Assembly: GCA_003486385.1 (NCBI GenBank)
Contig: DNFT01000112.1
Coordinates: forward strand, 1-39,086
Source: Eubacterium sp.
GTDB lineage: Bacteria; Bacillota; Clostridia; Lachnospirales; Lachnospiraceae
Direction: 5' to 3'
DNA: 39,086 nucleotides
A model generated the notes under the pieces. The model worked only from the letters and a program-made list of their open reading frames with translations. It was not told the origin of the DNA and ran no database searches. The translations under genes and the position numbers were made by a program. Every line of letters begins with the position of its first letter. Position 1 is the first letter of the stretch. This document shows, piece after piece, positions 6,733 through 15,010 of the stretch.

Positions 6733-9148
6733 GGAATTACTTGAAAAGAAAAATAAGGCAGATAAAAAATATATATTGCTGGATGGTGCCATGGGAACCA
6801 TGCTTCAGGCATCGGGACTTAAGCTTGGACAGATACCGGAGGTATTATCCTTCACCAACGAGGAGCTTCTTGTCGGAATACATAGACAGTACGTTGAGAG
6901 TGGTTCGGATATAATCTATACCAACACCTTCGGCGGCAACAGATATAAGCTTGAGGGCTGTGGCTACACAGTGGAGCAGGTCATAAAGAAGGGAATTGAG
7001 AATGCCAGAAAGGCATGTGAAGGGACAGACTGCATAGTTGCACTTGATCTTGGTCCTATCGGAAGACTTGTTGAGCCTACAGGAGATTTGAAATTCGAGG
7101 AAGCATACGATATATATAAGGAACAGGTAATCGCAGGCCGTGAGGCAGATGTCATTGTGTTTGAGACGATGACGGATTTGTTAGAGCTTAAGGCTGCCGT
7201 ACTCGCTGCGAAGGAGAATACAGAGCTTCCTATTATCTGTACAATGACCTTTGAACAGAATATGAGAACCTTCACGGGCTGCCAGGTATCTTCGATGGCA
7301 CTCACTATGGAGGGACTTGGAGTTGATGCACTGGGTGTTAACTGCTCATTAGGACCGGATGAGTTATACCCGGTTGTTGAGGAGCTTGGCAGATATACAA
7401 GGCTTCCGCTTGTTGTAAAGCCTAATGCAGGACTTCCGGACCCTGTGACTAATGAATACAATGTAACTCCGCAGGAATTTGCTGCAAAGATGGCTAAGAT
7501 GGCTCAGATAGGCGTAACCATAATGGGCGGCTGCTGCGGTACGAGTCCTGCATACATAGCGGAGCTTAAGAAGGCTCTTGACGGCGCGGAATTTGTTCGG
7601 GAGGAAAGAGCCATCCCATCTGCGGTATGCTCAGCGAGCAATACAATTGTGATTAATCAGCCCAGAATTATCGGTGAGAGAATAAATCCTACCGGAAAGA
7701 AGCTGTTTAAGCAGGCACTCAAAGACCATAATCTTGATTATATTATGAATCAGGCACTTGAGCAGATTGATGGCGGTGCGGAGATACTTGATGTCAATGT
7801 AGGACTTCCGGAGATTGATGAGAGGAGCATGATGGTTGATGCCATAAGAGCTATCCAGTCCGTATGCGACGTTCCTCTGCAGATTGATAGTACTATACCT
7901 GAGGTTTTAGAGGCAGGGCTAAGAATATATTGCGGTAAGCCGATTGTCAATTCAGTAAACGGTGAGGAAAATTCCCTCAACAATGTCCTGCCGCTTGTCA
8001 AGAAGTATGGAGCCTGCGTGGTAGGTCTTGCACTTGATGAGAACGGAATACCTAAGACCGCACCTGAGCGTGTTGCCATCGCAAAGAAGATTCTTGACAG
8101 GGCGCTTGCAATCGGAATACCTAAGGAGAATGTGTTTATAGACTGTTTAACTCTCACCGCCTCCGCAGAGCAGGATGGTGTCATGGAGACACTGAATGCG
8201 CTTCATGCCGTACATTATGAGCTTGGACTTAATACGGTTCTCGGAGTGTCGAATATCTCATTCGGACTTCCGTACAGAGAGCTTGTTAACCAGAATTTCC
8301 TTGCTATGGCGCTCACCTATGGACTTACACTGCCGATTATCAATCCTAATGTGGTTTCGATGACAGGTGCGGTGCGCGCATATAGGCTTCTGACCGGCAT
8401 AGACCGCAACTCCATGGACTATATCCGGGCATATAACGGATATACCCCTGTGAAGGCAGGCAAACAGGAGAATGCGGCTAAGAGCACCTCTGCCTCAGAT
8501 TCATCCACTAGTGGAGCACCTGAGAAGGGAACACTCGCCTACGCTGTTGAGAATGGGCTTAAGAATGATGGTGCCAGACTTACGGCTCAGATGCTTGAGC
8601 ACATGGAAGCTCTTGATATAATCAATGGAACGCTCATACCTGCGCTTGACCGTATCGGCAAGAATTTTGAGAAGGGAAAGGTGTTCCTGCCTCAGCTCAT
8701 TCTTGCAGCGGAGGTTACGCAGGCTTCCTTCGAGGTTATCAAAAAGAAGCTTGCGGCTGATAACAAGACACCTGTAAGCAAGGGAAAGATTGTCATGGCT
8801 ACGGTAAAGGGCGATGTCCACGATATAGGAAAGAATATAGTGAAGGTAATCCTTGAGAATTACGGTTATACAGTTATAGACCTGGGCAAGGATGTCGACT
8901 ATATGACAGTTGTGAATGCAGCGATAGAGCACAAGGCTAAGCTTGTAGGTCTGTCCGCACTTATGACAACAACCCTTGTCAGCATGGAAAAGACGATTGA
9001 GCTGCTTCATGAGCACAAGGTCGACTGCAAGATTGTGGTTGGCGGTGCGGTGCTCACACCGGAGTATGCAAAGCAGATTGGCGCAGATTACTATGCCAAG
9101 GATGCCATGGATACCGTCGCAGCGGCTAGAGAAGTATTTGGTGAATAG
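6713..9148 (+). CDS. metH: Cobalamin-dependent methionine synthase lacking the reactivation domain
   Basis: MetH transfers a methyl group from methyltetrahydrofolate via cobalamin to homocysteine. Domains in order: homocysteine/zinc barrel (about 1-290) with L-D-G-A-M-G-T-M-L and zinc ligands Cys211 (V-N-C-S) and Cys274/Cys275 (G-G-C-C-G); pterin barrel (about 310-570) with G-E-R-I-N-P-T-G-K-K; a Ser/Thr/Ala-rich linker (about 585-605); B12 cap (about 610-690); and a Rossmann B12 domain with D-V-H-D-I-G, whose His703 is the lower cobalt ligand. At 811 residues it lacks the roughly 330-residue activation domain of E. coli MetH, which the preceding gene supplies. The start is GTG at 6713. A second in-frame GTG at 6722 has a better-placed AAAGGTG and may be the true start. 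It ends 17 nt before the nucleotidase gene. Confidence 0.95.
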   Translation: MNTVEFKELLEKKNKADKKYILLDGAMGTMLQASGLKLGQIPEVLSFTNEELLVGIHRQYVESGSDIIYTNTFGGNRYKLEGCGYTVEQVIKKGIENARKACEGTDCIVALDLGPIGRLVEPTGDLKFEEAYDIYKEQVIAGREADVIVFETMTDLLELKAAVLAAKENTELPIICTMTFEQNMRTFTGCQVSSMALTMEGLGVDALGVNCSLGPDELYPVVEELGRYTRLPLVVKPNAGLPDPVTNEYNVTPQEFAAKMAKMAQIGVTIMGGCCGTSPAYIAELKKALDGAEFVREERAIPSAVCSASNTIVINQPRIIGERINPTGKKLFKQALKDHNLDYIMNQALEQIDGGAEILDVNVGLPEIDERSMMVDAIRAIQSVCDVPLQIDSTIPEVLEAGLRIYCGKPIVNSVNGEENSLNNVLPLVKKYGACVVGLALDENGIPKTAPERVAIAKKILDRALAIGIPKENVFIDCLTLTASAEQDGVMETLNALHAVHYELGLNTVLGVSNISFGLPYRELVNQNFLAMALTYGLTLPIINPNVVSMTGAVRAYRLLTGIDRNSMDYIRAYNGYTPVKAGKQENAAKSTSASDSSTSGAPEKGTLAYAVENGLKNDGARLTAQMLEHMEALDIINGTLIPALDRIGKNFEKGKVFLPQLILAAEVTQASFEVIKKKLAADNKTPVSKGKIVMATVKGDVHDIGKNIVKVILENYGYTVIDLGKDVDYMTVVNAAIEHKAKLVGLSALMTTTLVSMEKTIELLHEHKVDCKIVVGGAVLTPEYAKQIGADYYAKDAMDTVAAAREVFGE

Positions 9149-9165
9149 AAAGAGAATATATATAG

Positions 9166-9750
9166 ATGAAAGAGAATCAGTTTTTTGCCCTGATGGGAAG
9201 AATGAAATATATCAACCGCTGGGGACTTATGAGAAATACCAGAAAAGAGAATATATGTGAACACAGTCTCGATGTCGCCATGATAGCGCACGCGCTTGGT
9301 GTAATCAACAATGTGTATTTTGGTGGCAGCTTGAATGCGGACAGACTTGCCATAATGGGAATGTACCATGATGCCACGGAGATTATCACGGGAGATATGC
9401 CGACACCTGTAAAATATTATAATCCCCTTATACGCCATGCGTATAAGGAGGTTGAGAGCGTGGCTAAGGATGAGCTTTTGGGTGGACTTCCGGAGGAGAT
9501 GAGAGCTTACTATGAGCCGGTGCTGCAGGATACAGAGAAGGAGGCGGTTCTGTGGCTGTATGTCAAGGCGGCAGATAAGCTGTCGGCACTTGTCAAGTGC
9601 ATTGAGGAGCGTTCCATGGGAAATCAGGATTTTCTGAAAGCGGAGGAGACAACGCTGCAATCAATTCTGGACATGAAGCTTCCTGAAGTCAACTTTTTTG
9701 TGGAGCATTTCATTCAGGCATACGGTCTTACACTTGATGAGTCGAAATAG
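9166..9750 (+). CDS. YfbR-like HD-domain 5'-deoxynucleotidase
   Basis: The 194-residue protein matches the YfbR family, metal-dependent HD phosphohydrolases that dephosphorylate deoxyribonucleoside 5'-monophosphates in the cytoplasm. The start has F-F-A-L-M-G-R-M and R-W-G-L-M-R-N-T-R-K-E-N, strongly like E. coli YfbR. Metal ligands are His in C-E-H-S-L-D-V-A (near residue 33), the His-Asp pair in M-Y-H-D-A-T-E-I (near residue 69), and a later Asp in A-A-D-K-L-S-A. Length is typical (about 200). It follows metH by 17 nt with a weak purine-rich ribosome site, so it is probably co-transcribed. A functional link to methionine synthesis is not obvious. Confidence 0.9.
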   Translation: MKENQFFALMGRMKYINRWGLMRNTRKENICEHSLDVAMIAHALGVINNVYFGGSLNADRLAIMGMYHDATEIITGDMPTPVKYYNPLIRHAYKEVESVAKDELLGGLPEEMRAYYEPVLQDTEKEAVLWLYVKAADKLSALVKCIEERSMGNQDFLKAEETTLQSILDMKLPEVNFFVEHFIQAYGLTLDESK

Positions 9751-9823
9751 GCAGCTTTGGTACTGCTTTGATACGGGATGGGTATGGATGCTGGCCGGGG
9801 CAGTCTTTATTGGAGTATAATAA

Positions 9824-11860
9824 ATGGGTAAAGCTTTATTTATAGCAGAGAAGCCTAGTGTGGCACAGGAATTTGCCAAGGCATTAAAATATAATACAGT
9901 GCGCCGCGATGGCTACGTTGAATCGGATGAGGCTGTTGTGACATGGTGTGTCGGACATCTTGTCACAATGAGCTATCCTGAATGTTATGACCCGGCGCTT
10001 AAAAGATGGAGTCTTGATACACTGCCTTTTATTCCGGCTGAGTGGAAGTATGAGGTTATCGAAGGAGTAAAAAAGCAGTTTGATATTGTTTCAGGGCTCC
10101 TTAATCGTCCTGATGTAGATACAATATATGTGTGCACGGACTCCGGGCGTGAGGGAGAATATATCTACAGACTTGTTGAACAGCAGGCTCATGTTGAGGG
10201 CAAGAAAAGAAGACGCGTGTGGATAGACTCACAGACTGAGGAGGAGATTTTAAGAGGAATACGGGAGGCGAAGGATTTATCCGAATATGACAGCCTTGCG
10301 GACGCTGCATATCTGCGCGCGAAGGAGGATTACCTTATGGGTATCAATTTTTCGCGTGTCCTGACCTTGAAATATGGAAATACTATATCTAATTACCTGA
10401 AGCTTCAGAAAGGCACCGTTATAGCGGTCGGACGCGTTATGACCTGTGTGCAGGGCATGATAGTAAAACGCGAGAGGGAAATCAGGCAGTTCGTTGAGAC
10501 ATCGTTTTACAGGGTACTGGCTAAGTGCAGCTTAGGCGGAAGCGTATTTGAGGCTGAGTGGCGTGCTGCGGAGGGCTCAAAATATTTTGCCTCCCCTAAG
10601 CTGTACAAGGAGAATGGATTTAATAAGGAGGAGGACGCAAGGGCGCTTATCGAGCAGATAACAGAAGTGAAAATGCCTGATACCTCGCGGAATCTGAGCG
10701 TTGTTCCGCCGGCTGACCTTGTTATAACAGGGCTTGAAAAGAAGAAGGAGAACAAGAGCGCACCGCTTCTGTTTAACCTTGCAGAGCTTCAGAATGAGTG
10801 CTCAAGATTGTTTAAGATAAGCCCTGATGAGACACTCAGGATAACTCAGGAGCTGTATGAAAAGAAGCTTGTCACATATCCAAGAACGGACGCGCGAGTT
10901 TTATCCACCGCCGTTGCTAAGGAAATATATAAAAATATAAATGGGCTTAGAGGATATGAGCCTGCCGCCGGGTATGCAGCGGAGATTCTTTCGGGCGGCA
11001 GCTATAAGACGATAGCTAAGACGAAGTACACGAATGACAAGCAGATTACCGACCATTATGCGATTATACCGACAGGACAGACAGGGGCTGTGAGGGGACT
11101 TTCGGCAATAGCTCTCAAGGTGTATGACACCATTGTGAAGAGGTTCCTTGCGATATTCTATCCGCCTGCTGTATACCAGAAGGTTGCGATTATTATGAAA
11201 AAGGATACGGAAAGCCTTTTCTCAAGCTTCAAGGTGCTTATATCGGAGGGCTACCTTAAGGTTGCGGGGATACCTGCTTCGCAGAACAGGGGAAATAAGA
11301 ACAACGATGATGAGACAGAGGATGTAAAATGTGATGCAGCGATGCTTGAGCTTTTACAGAAGCTGAAGAAGGGTGACATAATACAGGCAGGAGAATTTTT
11401 TGTCAAAGAAGGAAAGACATCACCGCCTAAGAGATATAATTCCGGTTCGCTGATCCTTGCGATGGAGAATGCAGGACAGCTTATCGAGGATGAGGAGCTT
11501 AGGGCACAGATAAAGGGCAGCGGTATCGGAACGAGTGCAACACGCGCCGAGATATTGAAAAAGCTTATCGACAAGGGCTACATCAGGCTCAACGGCAAAA
11601 CACAGATTATAACACCTACACTTCTTGGCGAGATGATATATGATGTTGTGGCAGCATCGATAAAATATCTGCTGGATCCCACACTCACGGCGAGCTGGGA
11701 GAAGGGGCTTACAGGCGTTGCCGATTCGAGCATATCAAGCCGGGAATACTTGGATAAGCTCGAAGGCTATGTTACCAGAAGAACGCTTGCGGTTAAACAG
11801 GTGAATAACCAGTATATGCTGAGGCCATATTTTGATTATGCGGCATCATTCTATAAGTAA
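9824..11860 (+). CDS. topB: DNA topoisomerase III-like type IA topoisomerase
   Basis: This 678-residue enzyme cleaves one DNA strand through a 5'-phosphotyrosine to decatenate or relax DNA. The N-terminal Toprim domain has the catalytic Glu in F-I-A-E-K-P-S and an acidic motif T-D106-S-G-R-E-G-E near residue 106. The active-site Tyr is Tyr352 in V-T-Y-P-R-T-D-A. Later type IA blocks include H-Y-A-I-I-P-T near 415 and G-I-G-T-S-A-T-R-A-E near residue 570. No C-terminal zinc-ribbon repeats are present, which fits TopB rather than TopA. The second acid of the usual D-x-D-x-E is Gly, as I recall from the D-A-G-R-E-G-E group of TopB proteins. GGAG lies 8 nt before the ATG. Confidence 0.93.
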   Translation: MGKALFIAEKPSVAQEFAKALKYNTVRRDGYVESDEAVVTWCVGHLVTMSYPECYDPALKRWSLDTLPFIPAEWKYEVIEGVKKQFDIVSGLLNRPDVDTIYVCTDSGREGEYIYRLVEQQAHVEGKKRRRVWIDSQTEEEILRGIREAKDLSEYDSLADAAYLRAKEDYLMGINFSRVLTLKYGNTISNYLKLQKGTVIAVGRVMTCVQGMIVKREREIRQFVETSFYRVLAKCSLGGSVFEAEWRAAEGSKYFASPKLYKENGFNKEEDARALIEQITEVKMPDTSRNLSVVPPADLVITGLEKKKENKSAPLLFNLAELQNECSRLFKISPDETLRITQELYEKKLVTYPRTDARVLSTAVAKEIYKNINGLRGYEPAAGYAAEILSGGSYKTIAKTKYTNDKQITDHYAIIPTGQTGAVRGLSAIALKVYDTIVKRFLAIFYPPAVYQKVAIIMKKDTESLFSSFKVLISEGYLKVAGIPASQNRGNKNNDDETEDVKCDAAMLELLQKLKKGDIIQAGEFFVKEGKTSPPKRYNSGSLILAMENAGQLIEDEELRAQIKGSGIGTSATRAEILKKLIDKGYIRLNGKTQIITPTLLGEMIYDVVAASIKYLLDPTLTASWEKGLTGVADSSISSREYLDKLEGYVTRRTLAVKQVNNQYMLRPYFDYAASFYK

Positions 11861-11874
11861 TTAGGATAAATAGA

Positions 11875-11903
11875 TTGTTTTAGGTAAACTTATGTGATAG
11901 AAT
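11875..11903 (+). promoter_or_regulatory. Candidate extended -10 promoter
   Basis: TTGTTT (11875-11880), a 17-bp spacer and TAGAAT (11898-11903), preceded by TG one base upstream, lie just after topB and before the hexapeptide-repeat gene. Confidence 0.45.
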
Positions 11904-11942
11904 AATTCTAATTTGCAGGAAATTTTTGAAGGAGATTGCATT

Positions 11943-12635
11943 ATGTCAGAAGAGCTTAGAATAGAGAAGCTATATAATCTTAGTGAGACGATAGCAGCAG
12001 AACTTTTTGAGGGACTTGATTATCCGTGGCAGGCACTTCCGCTTATCGGCGAATTTATCAAGAAGCTTGGGAGAACGCTGGATAAATCGGAATATGATGA
12101 GACAGCGGAAAATGTCTGGATTGCCAAGAGCGCTGTGGTAGCACCTACTGCATACATCAACGGACCGTGTATTATAGGAAAGAATGCAGAAGTCCGTCAT
12201 TGCGCATTCATCAGAGGAAATGCGATTGTGGGCGAGGGAGCAGTTGTAGGAAATTCAACAGAGCTTAAGAATGTGGTACTATTTAACAGGGTTCAGGTTC
12301 CGCATTATAATTATGTTGGGGATTCAATCCTGGGCTATAAGTCCCACATGGGAGCAGGCTCAATAACCTCGAATGTGAAGTCTGATAAGGCTTTGGTCAA
12401 GGTAAGGTGTAACGGACAGGTGATTGAGACGGGACTTAAGAAGTTCGGTGCCATGCTTGGAGATAATGTCGAGGTTGGATGTGGTTCAGTGCTCAATCCG
12501 GGAACAGTGATAGGGCGTGGAAGCAATATCTATCCTCTTTCATCCGTGAGAGGCTATGTTGCCGGGAACAGCATATATAAAAAGCAGGGCGAGGTTGTAG
12601 AAAAGCAGTACACTGAAAATGGAGGATTGAAGTGA
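11943..12635 (+). CDS. Hexapeptide-repeat (left-handed beta-helix) acyltransferase-like protein, GlmU C-domain type
   Basis: The 230-residue protein has an N-terminal helical part (about residues 1-55, with D-Y-P-W-Q-A-L-P-L-I). Hexapeptide turns follow from about residue 60: V-W-I-A-K-S, A-V-V-A-P-T, A-Y-I-N-G-P-C-I-I-G, A-E-V-R-H-C-A-F-I-R-G, A-I-V-G-E-G-A-V-V-G. This matches the C-terminal acetyltransferase half of GlmU, with the K-S-H-M-G-A-G-S segment where GlmU has its nucleotide-sugar site. The uridylyltransferase half is absent. Databases often call such proteins UDP-GlcNAc pyrophosphorylases; that reaction is unlikely here. The acyl acceptor is unknown. ATG 11943 was chosen because AAGGAG sits 8 nt before it. 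The stop overlaps the DegV start (GTGA). Confidence 0.85.
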   Translation: MSEELRIEKLYNLSETIAAELFEGLDYPWQALPLIGEFIKKLGRTLDKSEYDETAENVWIAKSAVVAPTAYINGPCIIGKNAEVRHCAFIRGNAIVGEGAVVGNSTELKNVVLFNRVQVPHYNYVGDSILGYKSHMGAGSITSNVKSDKALVKVRCNGQVIETGLKKFGAMLGDNVEVGCGSVLNPGTVIGRGSNIYPLSSVRGYVAGNSIYKKQGEVVEKQYTENGGLK

Positions 12636-13501
12636 GTAAGGTAGCGATAGTAACGGACAGCAACAGTGGAATAACGCAGGCATGTGCAAAGGAACTGGGA
12701 ATATCGGTGCTTCCTATGCCTTTCTATATAAATGGCAGGCTTTATTATGAGGATATTGATCTTACACAGGAGCAGTTTTATAAGGCATTGGGCGAGGATG
12801 CAGAGATATCGACATCACAGCCATCGCCGGGCGATGTGACAGATCTGTGGGACGGACTGCTTAAGGAGTATGATGAGGTTGTCCATATTCCTATGTCAAG
12901 CGGTCTAAGCAGCTCATGCCAGACTGCGATAATGCTTGCAGATGATTATGACGGGAAGGTTCAGGTGGTAAATAACCAGAGAATTTCCGTAACACAGAGG
13001 CAGTCTGTGTTAGATGCCATGGCTATGGCTGAAAAGGGCTATACAGCTAAGCAGATTAAGGATAAGCTTGAGGAGACTAAGTTTGAGTCAAGTATATATA
13101 TAACTCTTTCAACATTATATTATCTTAAGAAGGGCGGAAGAATAACACCTGCCGCAGCGGCGCTTGGCACATTGTTAAAGCTCAAGCCTGTTCTCCAGAT
13201 TCATGGCGAGAAGCTTGACGCATTTTCTAAGTGCCGAACGCTCAAGCAGGCGAAGCAGACTATGATAAATGCTGTTTCGGATGATTTTGTCAAGCGCTTT
13301 GGAAGCTCGGAAAAGGGAGAAAATATGTATATTGAGATAGCTTATTCCGGAGAGCCTGATGAGGGAAAGCTGTTTTATGATGAGGTGAAGGCACTTTTTC
13401 CGGAGCATGATATTGTGATGAACCCGCTGTCGCTGAGTGTGTCGTGCCATATAGGACCGGGGGCAGTGGCACTTGCCTGTGTGAAGAAGCTGGATATATA
13501 A
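12632..13501 (+). CDS. DegV family fatty-acid-binding protein
   Basis: The 289-residue product is a DegV/FakB-type protein, which binds a single fatty acid and in studied Firmicutes presents it to the kinase FakA for incorporation into phospholipid. Typical signatures are I-V-T-D-S-N-S-G near the start, T-S-Q-P-S-P-G near residue 60, the S-S-G-L-S-S-S fatty-acid-contacting segment near residue 90, L-Y-Y-L-K-K-G-G-R-I near 165, L-L-K-L-K-P-V-L, and a C-terminal H-I-G-P-G-A motif. The start is GTG overlapping the previous stop, with GGAGG upstream, implying translational coupling to the hexapeptide protein. No fakA is in the window. The exact ligand is unknown. Confidence 0.92.
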   Translation: MSKVAIVTDSNSGITQACAKELGISVLPMPFYINGRLYYEDIDLTQEQFYKALGEDAEISTSQPSPGDVTDLWDGLLKEYDEVVHIPMSSGLSSSCQTAIMLADDYDGKVQVVNNQRISVTQRQSVLDAMAMAEKGYTAKQIKDKLEETKFESSIYITLSTLYYLKKGGRITPAAAALGTLLKLKPVLQIHGEKLDAFSKCRTLKQAKQTMINAVSDDFVKRFGSSEKGENMYIEIAYSGEPDEGKLFYDEVKALFPEHDIVMNPLSLSVSCHIGPGAVALACVKKLDI

Positions 13502-13562
13502 GAATATGAAATACAGAATATTGGAATGAGGCGTAGTGTGAAAACAAATTGCTTTGATGGCA

Positions 13563-13625
13563 GATGAGAAACCGCCTATGCGAATTTCTCATCGCCTCCT
13601 CGCGATAAATCGCTCGGAAATGAGG
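13563..13625 (+). repeat. Cluster of inverted repeats in the leader of the DUF815 gene
   Basis: Perfect arms GATGAGAAA (13563-13571) and TTTCTCATC (13585-13593) enclose a 13-nt loop. A second hairpin, GCGAT-AA-ATCGC (13602-13613), follows. A short CCTC/GAGG pairing brackets the second hairpin and uses the GAGG of the ribosome site at 13621-13626. No poly-T follows, so it is not a plain terminator. Confidence 0.5.
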
Positions 13626-13631
13626 ATTAGT

Positions 13632-14936
13632 ATGGAAAATATAGTTTCTAAACTGATAATGTACGGGGATATGCCGGCGGATTCCATATTGATGAAGCTG
13701 TGCGATGTCTCAAAAAGAGCTAAGGATATGGATGCACCTAAGGATGAACTTGTGATTGAGGCTTACAGACAGATTAAGAGACTGCTTGTGCTTGCGACAT
13801 CCTACGGCTTTGACAACAATCTATGGCACAATTATCTTACATTTCTATTGATAACCGATGAGAATCCGTTCAGTATCACCTGCGAGAAGGTTGGTGCCAA
13901 GGATGGTAGTGCCAATATCTTTGCAAAAAATGATTTTAAGGCATTTTATGAGCTGTTCCATTATGATTTTTCATGGCTTCAGGAGAGGCTTGGCATAGAC
14001 AGCTTTGACATTCTCGAGAATTATAAGGCTATAGGCAAGCCGGAGCTTATGTACAATAAGAACGTGAGCGAAAAAGTCAGAGGGCTTTCCCTCAAGCTTG
14101 GTCAGGCTGAGGATGCGGATGAGATTTTTGAGCTGGTTACAGGCTTTTATAAGGCATACGGTGTCGGAATGTTCGGACTTAACAAGGCGTTCCGTTTCTC
14201 ATCGGATGCGGAGGGACATATCAATTTCCAGCCTATCAACAACATGGAAAAGGTTATGTTAAATGACCTTGTCGGCTACGAAATCCAGAAAAAGAAGCTT
14301 GTCGATAACACCAAGGCGTTTGTTGATGGAAAGAAGGCTAACAATGTACTCCTTTTTGGCGACAGCGGGACAGGTAAGTCCACAAGCATTAAGGCAATCG
14401 TAAATGAGTTCTATGACCAGGGGCTTAGAATGATTGAGATTTACAAGCACCAGTTCAAGGATTTGTCGAATGTGATTGCGGCTATCAAGAACAGAAATTA
14501 TAAGTTTATCATCTATATGGATGATTTATCATTCGAGGAGTTTGAGATAGAGTATAAGTTCTTAAAGGCAGTCATTGAGGGCGGTGTTGAGACAAAGCCG
14601 GATAATATACTTATATATGCAACCTCCAACAGACGTCATCTTATCAAGGAGACATGGAATGACAGGGATGACGTGCAGACAGACAATGGAATGCACCGTT
14701 CAGACACAATGCAGGAGAAGCTTTCGCTTGTAAACAGGTTCGGTGTTACAATCAATTACTCTAAGCCTAGTCAGAAGGAATATTTTAATATTGTCATTGA
14801 GCTTGCCAGAAAGAGCGGAGTTAACATGACAGATGAGCAATTGTGTACAGAGGCAAATAAGTGGGAATTAAGCCATGGGGGAATCTCAGGACGAACCGCA
14901 CAGCAGTTTATCAATTATTGTCTTGGACAGCAGTAG
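13632..14936 (+). CDS. DUF815-type AAA+ ATPase
   Basis: The 434-residue protein has an N-terminal helical part (about 1-200) and a C-terminal AAA+ domain. Walker A is G243-D-S-G-T-G-K-S250 and Walker B is F-I-I-Y-M-D297-D298-L. A sensor-1-like stretch, I-Y-A-T-S-N-R-R-H-L-I, follows, then E-T-W-N-D-R-D-D, which is typical of DUF815. The family is widespread in anaerobic Firmicutes and some proteobacteria, and its function is not established to my knowledge. The ATG at 13632 was chosen because TGAGGA sits 5 nt upstream; an in-frame start at 13554 would place the inverted-repeat leader inside the coding region. The gene follows degV by about 130 bp. Confidence 0.9.
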   Translation: MENIVSKLIMYGDMPADSILMKLCDVSKRAKDMDAPKDELVIEAYRQIKRLLVLATSYGFDNNLWHNYLTFLLITDENPFSITCEKVGAKDGSANIFAKNDFKAFYELFHYDFSWLQERLGIDSFDILENYKAIGKPELMYNKNVSEKVRGLSLKLGQAEDADEIFELVTGFYKAYGVGMFGLNKAFRFSSDAEGHINFQPINNMEKVMLNDLVGYEIQKKKLVDNTKAFVDGKKANNVLLFGDSGTGKSTSIKAIVNEFYDQGLRMIEIYKHQFKDLSNVIAAIKNRNYKFIIYMDDLSFEEFEIEYKFLKAVIEGGVETKPDNILIYATSNRRHLIKETWNDRDDVQTDNGMHRSDTMQEKLSLVNRFGVTINYSKPSQKEYFNIVIELARKSGVNMTDEQLCTEANKWELSHGGISGRTAQQFINYCLGQQ

Positions 14937-15010
14937 AAGGGTTATTGGTTTTGTTTATACCGGGAAATATGACAGGCAGTGGAATTCTTTTGCAAGGAAG
15001 GAAATAATCT

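Noticed and set aside
6964..7461. 165-codon open frame on the minus strand inside metH
   Set aside because: Low-complexity Ser/Thr-rich translation opposite a fully conserved metH barrel; no ribosome site. Same reasoning for the minus-strand frames inside rpoD, topB and the reactivation gene.
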